In this document: one piece after another, positions 34,234 to 45,800 of the stretch
How positions within the stretch are numbered: position 1 is the first letter of the stretch
How the letters are laid out: each line of letters opens with the position of its first letter
Assembly (NCBI GenBank): GCA_021307315.1
Contig: JAJSPD010000002.1
Coordinates: forward strand, 372,001 to 436,000
Reading direction: 5' to 3'
From: Bisporella sp. PMI_857
Taxonomy: Eukaryota; Ascomycota; Leotiomycetes; Helotiales; Helotiaceae
DNA: 64,000 nucleotides
Made by a program: the position numbers and the translations under genes
Notes under the pieces: generated by a model
Told to the model about the DNA's origin: nothing
The model's input: only the letters and a program-made list of their open reading frames with translations
The model's database searches: none

Positions 34234-36463
34234 TGTTGGAACAGAAGGGGTCGAAACCCTTGACTTCAAAGATTAAAGACCTTATACTCTTCCTTCGAAC
34301 GATTCTCCGTCGCAAGTTTGTCTTGTGTTCAGTGTTGATGAAGAGGGAGCAAGCAGGTGAGGAATCTCGTGTCGTTCTCGAAATCCCCCTGGTAACGGGT
34401 GCCGGAGCTGGACCTGCGGACAACCCTGAAAAGCGAGTGTGGTTAAGAAAACAGAAAGCGAATGTGATTATTAGAAAGAAATCATTCAGAAACAACACAC
34501 ATACACACACGAACGAGGAAACCTGTTGTGTTCACAGGATGAAGCGATAGATGAATGGAAAAGGGAAAAGGAAGATTGACGTTTTTTGGTGGCCAGTGAG
34601 GATTCCTGTGGTCCAGGTTTGCTTGCTGTCATTTGGGTCCCCGTAGAGAAGATACAGGCCCTGTAGCGTAGTTGTACTGTAGGGTAGGATAGTGTATGGG
34701 GGTGTGCGATGGTCTGGTCCGCTTGGCGAGAATGAGGTTGCTCGTGGATCCGGCTTCCCTCTCTATTCTATTTACGGCATATTTTGCCCACTTAAAATTC
34801 ACGGGCCATTTAACAAAAGAGTGCCTGACTATGGTTTTTTCTTCATTTTTGCCACCCCAACACGAGCCCTTTCCCCATCCACAGCCGCGAAAACTGGGCA
34901 TTTTTCATCTTGCAGCTTTCATGCAAAAGCAACCCATTCAAGAAAGAAATAAAAACTTGATATACGATGATGATCGCCATGAAATCCAAGTTTTTTTTTT
35001 TTTGTTTTTTCTCCTTCTCCATCTTTGTCCGAGGCATTAGTTTCAGATGGTTGATCCGTTTGTTTGTTGGCCAGCAATGAATGAATGAACTGTTGCCCGT
35101 TTGCGTTGAATCCTTTTTTGCTCCTCCTTCAGTTCTTGTGAAGGCAGTTAAACTTTACTGGGAAATATACTTTACCGTACAGTACTTACGCAGTCGTGTA
35201 GTCAAAGTCCCATAGCTACGGTTGATCAAAGACGCCATCGCGTCTGGGGTCAAGCCTCAGGTATTTACAGGTTGATCGTATTTACATTCCTTGCGCCACT
35301 AATCGCGTCTCGGGCACGAAGGGTGGGTGTAGTGTAGGGTGAGCCATAGATATAGGTATTGGACATGAGAACCAACACCGCCCCCGCCCCCTGGATTACC
35401 CCTGACTGAGAACTGGTCAAACTTTGTTGGTGGCTGACTAATATATCCAACTTTGTTGTATAGGAAGTGTAGCAATGGTCCTTATCCTGAAGTGACGAAT
35501 GAGAAAGAAGATACTCCCCCAAAAAACAGCATTCTCTTCAAATGCTCTGCATACACACTTGTTCGTGATATAATATCTGATGTTTTAGCCATCCTTCGTA
35601 TGTATGACGATGTTCGTGTGAGGAGCCTCTTAGGTCACACCATCCATCAAGCAGGAAGGGAAAAAAATCCCTGATCCCAAAATAACACCTCAAATATTCA
35701 CGCTGCTCTAGCCCGGATCTTGCAATTGGCTCGGTCCTATTGGCTTGGATCCCGTATTATGGCATGGCGGCTCTTCAGCTTGGCGTCCTTACATCACAGA
35801 GCAGCATCAGCTGTGGTCCTCCTTCTTCCCCCTTACTGCCCCTGTTCACTTCGTATTGGTCTAGCCACAGGCAAAAAAGGAAACCACCACAACAGGGATT
35901 ATGTAGTCGCGATGGCCAGGACAAACCAGACTATTTTGTTTTTGGCCGCATTACATTCGTCTGGGCCGCCGTATCTTGTTAAACCCTGCTCCCACTAGTC
36001 AAATTTATCATCCTACCATACGTGCTGGAACTGACTGTATGTTGGGGAGAGAGAGTGAGAGAGACATTCCTGGTCCCCATGCCTTAAACAAACCACTCTA
36101 CATTTTGCACGTTTTTCATTGTTTTTGCTTCAATCTCTTCCGCCTCATTCGCTTGGTGGTTGGGTTGTTTCCCTTATCAAATTTCACCTATTCTCATTGT
36201 AATACTTCCTCTCGTTTTTCTCCTAGTCCTGCGGGCTTGTTGCTCAGCGACCGGATCCCACCACAACACCTCCTCAATAACATTTTACTTACCCCGAGAC
36301 TCACACGAATTCTCCGCATACGCATTGATACGTATTGGGACACATCATTACAAGATACTCAATTTTGGAACCAAGCCGGGACAAGAACCTGCATTTTTTT
36401 GGGCAGACCAGATCATAATCAGGGGCTTCGAGGCCGGGAGGAACGCTCCATTCACTGCCCACC
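34234..36463. promoter_or_regulatory. Shared bidirectional upstream region of the chitin synthase pair
   Basis: 2230 bp between the two diverging starts. It contains a CA-rich stretch (about 34494-34511), a T run (about 34989-35005), two ATTGG boxes (reverse CCAAT) near 35725 and 35739, a GA repeat (about 36045-36063) and a pyrimidine-rich leader before 36464. Short open frames here lack motifs. In Aspergillus the csmA-csmB intergenic region is known to be shared and divergent; co-regulation here is inference. Confidence 0.6.
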
Positions 36464-39400
36464 ATGGCAGCAAACAATAGGATGTCGATGTACTCGACCG
36501 CATCTTCTATGCATGGAGGGCTAAGAAATGTCAACTCTGCCGCCCAGCAGTCAACCCAGATGTCGACAACTACCCTTCTGAATGCTGTTCACAACATTTA
36601 TACATCTGCTCAACCATACAAACTAGACGCCAGTACCAGCTTGGTGGTCAACACCTGGCTGACTGCTTCACAACCCGATCATACCGGGCAGACTGGGGGA
36701 ACGGTTGACGCAGCTTTGGCTGTTCGAGCATGGGAGCATGCGAGACGCCGGGCTGAAGACGGTTGCATAGTTCTAGGGTAGGAGCACTATTCCGTGATGC
36801 TTGTGTCCATATCACTAACATACAGCTTAGCTCGCTTCACTCTTCTACACCTTCGGTCCTTGTTCCATTTCTTGGGACACTTCCACTCTCTATCCCGCAA
36901 TCTTTATACACAGCACTGAATGCCCTGCGCCCATTCATCCATTCAGTTTCACCATACAATCATGCCTCTCCACGGCAATCAGCTCTAGGTATTACATTGA
37001 CTCTCACCCTAGCTGGCAATCTAACAGCTGCAACCTTGGCACTATCACAGGGAGGAATTGATACATCCAAAGGATTGTTGAATATCCCGTCAGAAGCAGG
37101 CTACAGGGCATTTGACGTTTTCTACTTCTTGCTCACATCCGCTTCCACCCCTGCTGAACGAGAATTCCTGGGACTCAAAAGTGCTTCGAGCTACGCACTT
37201 CTCGCCAAGTCAGGAACCTATGAACCGCCTTCGTATCTCCCTACAGCAGATGACGCAGCAGCAGCAGATGATTTCCGTGCTTCCCTGAAAGCCATAGGTA
37301 TCAAGGGTGCCGCACATCGTAACCTTATCTCGATTCTCGCAGGTCTGCTGAAGCTTGGGGATACTCTGAGCTTCAGCATTGATGAAGATGCCTTGGAAGA
37401 AGTATGTGAGGATGTCGGAGGATTACTCGGACTCGACCCTGATATTCTTGTCAAGCAATGCTCAACTTCTGAGCGGGAAACCCTAATTGGTGGTTTGTAT
37501 GAAGCATTGGTAGATTGGGTGATTTTGAAAGCGAACGAAGCCATTGCTACTGAAATGAGCAGTATAAAGGATGGCGATTCATCCAGCGATGGCGGCCCTA
37601 GGGCGAGAACACCAAACACCGAGGAGGACAATGGAGACACCGTCTGTATCACCGTCCTCGAAATTCCGGATCCTACTCTGGGGAAAGCCGCTGCCATGCG
37701 AGGTGTCTTCGATGATACGGAGGGAATCAACTCTGAGATGAAGGAAGACGGTGTGGATGTCGTCACCGCCGGTTCTTCGGTGCTCCGAGAGATGCAAAAT
37801 GCAGTCGCAGAGGTAGCTCCAGATCTTGGGATCATGACAGGGCCGGCTGGCCGAGAGCGTGAGCATGAGCGAGAGCGACGTGAGACCGTTCTCGAGAAGG
37901 TTGGCAGGGAGGGAGAAGATGGTGGTTTTCTAAAGAAGCTTCTCTTCCCAGTGGAAGGAGAAGGCGTCAACCTTGGACGTCAGGGTCGTATTGATCTTCC
38001 AGCAGTCTTGGGAAGTAGCCGAGTCTGGTACCATTTGGCCCTGCATCCCTCAGACGAGTCTCCTGCTAGCTTAGCTGGACTACCATCAACAACATCTGCA
38101 TGGTCTGCCGGAACTGTCTCACGACAGCTTCGCTCATGGCGCCTTCCGGAATGGGCTAATCGCAGAAATAAGAATCTTGACTTCACGGCTGATTTTGACT
38201 TGGAGGAATTCTGTCAACGCTACGCTCCGTTGGGCTGCAAAGACGGAAGGGATGGGATTGAGAGCTGGATCATGGAACGTGGCTGGAGCAATGGAGAGGT
38301 TGTTGTAGGTACTGAACGTATCTGGATGCGTGAACATGCCTGGTGGGAAGCTGAGAGCATGCTGGACCTGAAGCCCGTAAATGAGAACCCTTTCGCTACT
38401 GCCATGGATACAGGGTATTCAACAAATGCTCCAAACGGCAGCGGATTCTTCGCGCCGGTCAACGATTTTCCTGGAAGCCGTGAGCAGCTTCCCGTGCCTC
38501 AAAGGAGCACCATGGCACCCAGTGCAATGGGTGCCCGTTCGATAGCCCCATCGAGATTAGTCGGCACTGGTGATTATGGACTTGGCATGAAAGGTGACAA
38601 CACCAAGGGCCAAGTTTACTACGATGAAAATGGAATGATAGTCAGCCACTTGGATCCTGAAATGGCTGATCCGAAGAGCATCGTCACCCAGCAGCAGACC
38701 TTTAGCCGCAGAATTTGGGTTATTATTGTATGGTCATTGACATTCTGGATTCCTTCCTTCGTCCTTCGCTATATTGGTCGCATGAAACGGCCTGATGTCC
38801 GCATGGCTTGGAGAGAGAAGGTTGTACTCGTGTGGATCATTTTCTTGATCAACGCAACCATCATATTCTGGATTATTGGTTTTGGCAAAGTTTTATGTCC
38901 AAATTCCGACAAAGTTTGGGATACCCAAGAAGTTGCTTCCCATACTGGAAACTCTGACTACTGGGTCAGTATCCGTGGCAAAGTTTACGACTTTTCAAAA
39001 TTCTGGAAGTTGCAACATAGTGATACTGTCATTGAAACCACGCAAGATACCATGCAGCCTTTTGCAGGGCTAAACATGGATGCATACTTTCCCCCTCCTT
39101 TGACAGTCTCTTGCCCCGGCCTAGTCACAGACACGACTCTGGTACTTCTAAACAACAATACGATTGCAGATACAAATGCTGTTCACACCTCCGGTGAACT
39201 TCAACCGTATAGAGACAGCAAGCTCTATAATATTAACTGGTACAAGAATGACTTCTTGCCAAGGATAAAGGAGTATTATCATGGCCAGCTAGTAACGGAC
39301 GCAAGCAAAGTCAAAAGTGACGGACAAAATAACAATCACTATTGGGTAAGGTTTGGAAACAAAATCTACGATTTGACCGATTACTACTATACGCTGGATC

Positions 39401-41954
39401 TCAAAGGCGGTTTGGCTGCTTATGCATTCATCCCCGATGATGTGACAGAACTCATCCAAAACAACCCTGGCCTGGACATCACGGAAGGCTGGGACAAACT
39501 GTATGCTTCTGCTGCCAACAATCTTACAAAACAAGCTGAGCTTGACAACACCATGAACTGCTTGACCAATCACTTCTACATTGGCATCACAGACTTCCGA
39601 GACACGGTAAGATGTCAAATTAACAACTACCTTTTGTTAGCATTTGCGATAATACTTTGTGCGGTAATTCTGGTCAAGTTCTTAGCAGCTCTCCAGTTCG
39701 GATCCAAACGTCGGCCAACACCGCAAGATAAGTTCGTCATTTGCCAGGTCCCAGCTTATACAGAAGGCGAAGACTCCCTACGCAAGGCTCTGGACTCACT
39801 AACGGCTCTTGAGTACGACAACAAAAGGAAACTTATTTGTGTGATCTGTGATGGCATGATCGTTGGTGGTGGCAATGATCGGCCCACACCAAAGATTGTC
39901 CTAGATATCTTGGGTGTTGATCCTAAAGTCGATCCACCAGCTCTGCCTTTCAAGTCTGTTGGCGAAAGCAGTGAGCAGCTAAACTATGGCAAGGTATACT
40001 CTGGGCTGTACGAATATGAGGGCAATGTTGTGCCTTATATAGTTGTGGTAAAGGTTGGCAAAGAATCCGAACAATCGAAGGCAAAGCCTGGAAATCGCGG
40101 AAAGCGAGACTCTCAGATTCTTTTGATGAGCTTCCTCAATCGCGTCCATCACCGTGCGCCAATGTCGCCCCTTGAACTCGAAATGTTCCACCAAATCAAC
40201 AATATCATTGGCGTAGATCCGGAGCTTTATGAATATCTTCTCATGGTTGACGCCGATACCAGTGTCAGGGAAGACTCTCTGAATCATCTTGTTGCAGCTT
40301 GTGCGAATAATGCGAAGATCGCCGGTATCTGTGGTGAGACCAGTCTTGAAAATGAGGAACGATCCTGGTGGACCATGATTCAGGTTTACGAATACTACAT
40401 CTCCCATCATTTAGCAAAGGCTTTCGAATCACTGTTCGGTAGTGTGACCTGTCTGCCCGGCTGGTATGTACATTTTCGCGCATGATAGTCACCAAGCTTA
40501 CATTCTGTAGTTTCTCCATGTATCGTTTGCGAACTGTTGATAAGGGAAAACCGCTCATTATCTCGGATGCCGTCATCAGGGAGTACAGTGATTGCTTTGT
40601 AGATACTCTGCACAAGAAGAATCTGCTCTCCCTTGGAGAAGATCGATATCTCACGACATTGATGACAAAGCACTTCCCTTATATGTCATACAAGTTCATT
40701 CCAGAAGCTTTCTGTGCTACCGCTGCCCCCGATACCTGGAGTGTTCTTCTGTCGCAGAGAAGAAGATGGATTAATTCCACTATTCACAACTTGGCGGAAT
40801 TGGTTTGGCTCAAGGAGATGTGCGGATTCTGCTGCTTCAGCATGCGCTTCGTCGTCTTTGTCGATCTGGCCGGTACAATCATTCTTCCAGCCACTTGTGG
40901 TTATCTAGCATACCTGATCTACAACGTTGCATCACAAAATGGTCAATTTCCAATGATTTCCATTATCATGATTGCGGCGGTCTATGGTCTCCAAGCACTT
41001 ATCTTTATTCTCAAGCGGCAGTGGCAGCATGTCGGATGGATGATTATCTACATGCTCGCATTCCCTATCTATTCATTTGTTCTGCCTGTCTACTCTTTCT
41101 GGAATCAAGACAACTTCACCTGGGGCAATACTCGTATCGTCGTTGGTGAGAAAGGAGGAAAGCAGATTGTGGCTGTCGATGATGAAGGTTTCGATCCTCG
41201 AAGCATTCCTCTGCAACGTTGGGATGACTATGCTCTGGCCAACAACCTTCCTGGACGCCGCGGTGTCGCGACTGAGAAACCTTATGAGGGCTATGAGGAC
41301 AATTATGAGATGGATGACATGAAATCTGTCTACTCCTCTGTCAAGCCTGCTTCCACCATCCTTACCGGTATGGGACGTGGCGGACCATACATGCCACCTC
41401 AGTCTCCAGCTATGGGAGGTCCTCCTCGTCACTCGATGTACTCCATGGCACCGTATGCGGATAACCCCGGGATGCACAACGCCCGTCAGCAATCCATGAT
41501 GTCCCTAGCAGGTGGTTTACAAGATCCTCGTTCCAATTCACCGTACCAAGACTACCCACAATCGCAGCCCCACCGCCCAAGCATGGCGATGCTCAACTCA
41601 TCAGACAACTTATTGAATACGGGTGCACCATCTCCACTGCATCAATCAACAAGTCAGCTAGGTCTGAATACACACCACAGCCAAATTGGATACACAGGTG
41701 GCGCTCGCTCGCCCATCGGGCACGACTCTATGCCGCGCCCCGTCTCGACGTTTGACTTCCAGCGCGGCAATTCGGGACCAGATGACATGCAGATTGTGGA
41801 AGCCATTCAAAGCTGTCTCCGTGAAGTTGATCTCGATACTGTCACCAAGAAACAAGTGCGTGCCTTGGTCGAGCAACGCCTCCAAACTGAGTTAGTTGGT
41901 GAGCGCAGAACATTCTTAGATCGAACCATTGACTCTGAACTCGCAAACATGTGA
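36464..41954 (+). CDS. csmB: Class VI (VII in some schemes) chitin synthase with reduced myosin-like domain (CsmB type)
   Basis: Three exons (36464-36777, 36831-40463, 40511-41954) give about 1796 residues. The N-terminus corresponds to the myosin-like region ([18 protein letters not shown] across the first splice) but lacks a P-loop GxxxxGKT, switch I and switch II, as in CsmB. Then come helices, cytochrome-b5-like segments ([35 protein letters not shown]) and the GT2 domain with [19 protein letters not shown] and QRRRWINST. The second splice joins TCLPG to CFSMYRLR. The C-terminus has a Ser/Pro/Gln-rich stretch and a DEK_C-like end ([12 protein letters not shown]). It makes wall chitin together with its class V partner. 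The 36763 ATG lies in the wrong place for the family, so 36464 was chosen. Confidence 0.93.
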
Positions 41955-42883
41955 GTTTAAGGATATGTATCATGAAACTAGTGCGGGTGTGATGCATTTT
42001 CAGGATGTTCGGGGGTGTAACAAAATATGTGTTGATATATTATCGTTTATGGATGAAAGGATCTTTTGGATGAGGCGTTTAATGAGTGGTGCATTTACTG
42101 CGTCTCGGTTGTTCTTCAAATTGGATGGAAACGAATAGCTATATATTTTGCATAATATCATCGAAGAATTACAATCATTAAGAAACATTTCCCATCATGG
42201 TCTTGATGAGCGTGGAATTCAGTGGTCTCTACTTGTGTGTTCCGCTAGACTTCTCAGTGTTTGATAGAGCGCGAACTAAACGCAAACACCTCGTTTTATT
42301 ACCTTCCCTCTTACACACAGCCAAAGCTGCCCATTCCATATTCCAAGGGCAATAGGTTCCAAATATCAAACTTCCTCTCGGGTACTCGGATGAAGTGCTG
42401 ACATTTCCTCTTGTGTCACCCCACCCCCATTGAATGGGGCTGTTGGCTACTGTTCGTTAAACAAAAAAGGAGAACAGTAGCCCAGTACACATAGCACAAT
42501 TAAACGCATCGTGAGCTTCGCAATATAAGTCCTCACGGTATTCTTGCTATCGGACCACCACACCGACGGGTCTAGGTAGCCGCTTCGAAAAGAATATGTG
42601 CCCCCAAGCCAAACCTCCATGCAGCCGTTCTTGAATGATCATTGCAGAGTTAAAAAGTTAATCTTTTTTTAACAAAAGTTTCATATCTTTGATTCATGGC
42701 TAAACAAATACACGACTTTTATCTTACACAAGATACTCTATGAATTCGGACATACGCAGGCAATGCTTTTTTTTTTAATAAAAAAATTCATCAGAGTATT
42801 ATGCAGCACAGGAGATGATTGCCCAGATATCATCCGGAACGCCATACAGAAGAGTCAAATGCGAATTCATTACCATGACATTT
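41955..42883. other. Convergent 3' flanks
   Basis: About 930 bp between csmB and MET5 stops. It has T and A runs near 42660 and 42765-42785. No gene recognised. Confidence 0.5.
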
Positions 42884-45800
42884 CTACTCCTCGTCGGATT
42901 CTTCTTCCGCAACCTGGTTTGCATGTTAGTCTTGCCCATCACTATATGCATAGGGGAATCTGTAAGGGGTGGCTAACATCATCATGGAATGTTTTTCCCT
43001 CCGTCGTCTCTTTGATCATATCAATGCGGATGCAGAAATCCCCAAAACGCTCCCCCTCTTGGCGTTCGAGAGAGTAGCGCTTCAACAGGGGCTTCATGAT
43101 TTCAAGGATCTCATCCTCTTTGATGCTTGATCGATAAAGCTTGTTCAAGCGCTGACCATGGTAACCGCCGCCAAGATACATGTTGTATGCACCATATGCT
43201 TTACCTACAAATGCAACTTCCGCCAACCATGGCCGTGCACAACCGTTTGGACACCCAGTCATTCGCATAACGATGGAGTCTTGTCGCATGCCGTTCTCCT
43301 CAATCACGCCCTCTAGTTTGGTGATTAGCTCTGGCAAGTAACGTTCACTTTCAGCCATGGCCAGACCACAAGTTGGGAACGCCACACAAGCAGATGAGGA
43401 TAACCGCAAGCCCGAGAACTGGACATTGTCAAGCTTGTAGTCGGACATGATCTTCTTGATTTTTGGCAGCTGTTTATCTGTCACGTTGCTGATGATCAAA
43501 TGTTGATTTCCAGTTAGGCGGAACTCGCCATCAACGACTTTGGCAATCTCTCGAAGACCAGTCTTCATAGGGAAGTCAGCAGTATCCTCGACACGACCGT
43601 TCTCGATGAAGAAAGTGAAGTGATTCAGTCCATGCTCATCCTTTTGCCAGCCAAAGGTGTCGATGTTACTTTGGAATTTGAATGACTTGGCCTTTTGGAA
43701 CTTCTCGCCCCAAATATCTTCGACCTTGCCTTTAAAAACTTCGACACCCATATCGTCCATAGTATACTTTAGACGAGCGTGCTTGCGATTCTTTCGGTCA
43801 CCGTGATCACGTTGAACAAGCATTACTTTCTCACAGGCAATGTGAACGTGCTCTTTCGCAACATAGCCTAACATGCTTCCGGTTCGTGGATATGTCTTTT
43901 TGTTGTTGTGTGTAACACCCATTCCACCACCAGCCAGCAAATTGAATCCAGTCAAATGACCGTCCTTGCCCTTGATTGCAATAAGACCGATATCATGTGC
44001 ATAGACATCAGTATCATTGTGTGGAGGAATAGCAATAGTGATCTTAAACTTTCTTGGCAGATAGGTTGGGCCATACAATGGCTCAAAGTCTTGAATTGCA
44101 TCACCTGCTATCTGTGTCTTTTTGTCGTTCTCATCCTTGAGCCAGATCTCATGATAGGCGGTGGTAGAAGGTAATAGATGGTCTGAGATAACCTTCGAGT
44201 AATGCCAGACTTCCTTCTGGTATTGTGCCGCAGTAGGCAAACTACTGCACATAACATTTCGATTGACATCACCACATGCAGCAATTGTAGTCATCAAAGC
44301 CTTGTTAATTGCTTGCATAGCCGGCTTGAGCTTTCCTTTGACCACGCCATGAAACTGGAATGTTTGACGGGTAGTGAGCTTCATGGTCTCATTTCCAAAA
44401 GCATTGCTGATGTCGTCCATTTGGATCCATTGTTTGGGTGTTGAAATACCACCGGGCAATCTGCATCGAATCATGAATGAGTAAGCTGGCTCAAGACCTT
44501 GCGCCTTTCGCTCGTCTCTCAGATCACGATCATCTTGCATATATGTTCCGTGGAATTTGGTCAATTGCTGGTCGGGTGCTGAAATAGCTCCTGTGGTCGT
44601 GTCGTTGAGGCCTTCCATAATCGTTCCTCGGAGGTAATTAGAAGCCAGCTTGATGTCTTCATTGGTGATTGCTACCGAATTTGTTAGTGACTGATCCAAT
44701 GTTTTGATGATAACTCCGCAAAAACTCTTAAGAAAAATCCAAGAGAAGTCCCCAAAAAAATCCGGTTGACTAATAATTAGTTGGCGCTCCTGGAGGAGCT
44801 CAGCTGGGCGGTCTCAACGTTCCTGAGATGCTTAGGAGTAGCGATGTGTCTTGTCCATTTGACTATCTTATTGGTCTCGGAGTTGCAAAGATCACAATGG
44901 CAGTGTCCTCCCTTCTTATAGACAGTGGGACCTTGCTTGACCTTTTCAACATTCTTGAGATGATCCCAACCCGAGAGGTGTCACTTGTAATTGTCCGAGC
45001 GAATCGACAGAATCGGTGTGAAGGCACAACTTGTCCGACATTAGTACCTGAGAAAGTATATCCTTGGGAAACATACCTGGAGACAAATAGACGGACAACT
45101 TAACGTTTACGGCCGAAGATTGGGAGTCCTTTAAAGAATAACAAGGCCGGTGGTGTATACTGAGGAAGTTCGAAGATACTGGGACCGAAGACAATGGATG
45201 TCGAGGAAAGGAGCGCCCATCGGACATCTCGGGAAGGGGAGATAGAAATGGGGAGGGCGCAGGAGCTGCACTTGCCCATAACAACTTTGTTATAGTACAC
45301 CCATTAGGAATGGAAACTACTAACTTGGTTCTTCTGGAAGACCCTCAACCTTATCAACCCCTAAAGCTTGCCAGATTAGAGGCTCCCAGTTCTGGTAACC
45401 AGTTTGGTATCCATCTGGATCCTGATCATCACCAAGGCCAATATTTGCGAGTCGCTTTCCACCTAAGTTGCCCAGGATGCGGTCAAGATCCTTAGCAGGC
45501 TTGTTATAATAATGCTTATCCTCCCTTCGTGGCCAATAGTGGCTGTCACCAAGTCCAAACACAGAGAAGTTAACATTAGCAAGATCCAGATCAGTATTAT
45601 CCTTAATGGCATCCCAGAAAGCACGCGCATTCTGGGGAAATTCCCCTTGGCCTGCAACACTAGTAAGAACAACAATGTTCTCCTCACTAGCTAGATCCTC
45701 CAATGGATAGTCCTCCATAGCCATCACAAGTGTCTTCAGTCCACGGGCCTTACCACGATTTCCCAAACGCTTGGCAAGCGACTCCCCGTTGCCATTGTCT

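Noticed and set aside
45100..45300. 66-codon minus frame in the MET5 intron, considered as a nested gene
   Set aside because: It has no recognisable motif beyond CSSC near its start and overlaps a 112-codon frame in another register; only the finger-like stretch downstream has a motif.
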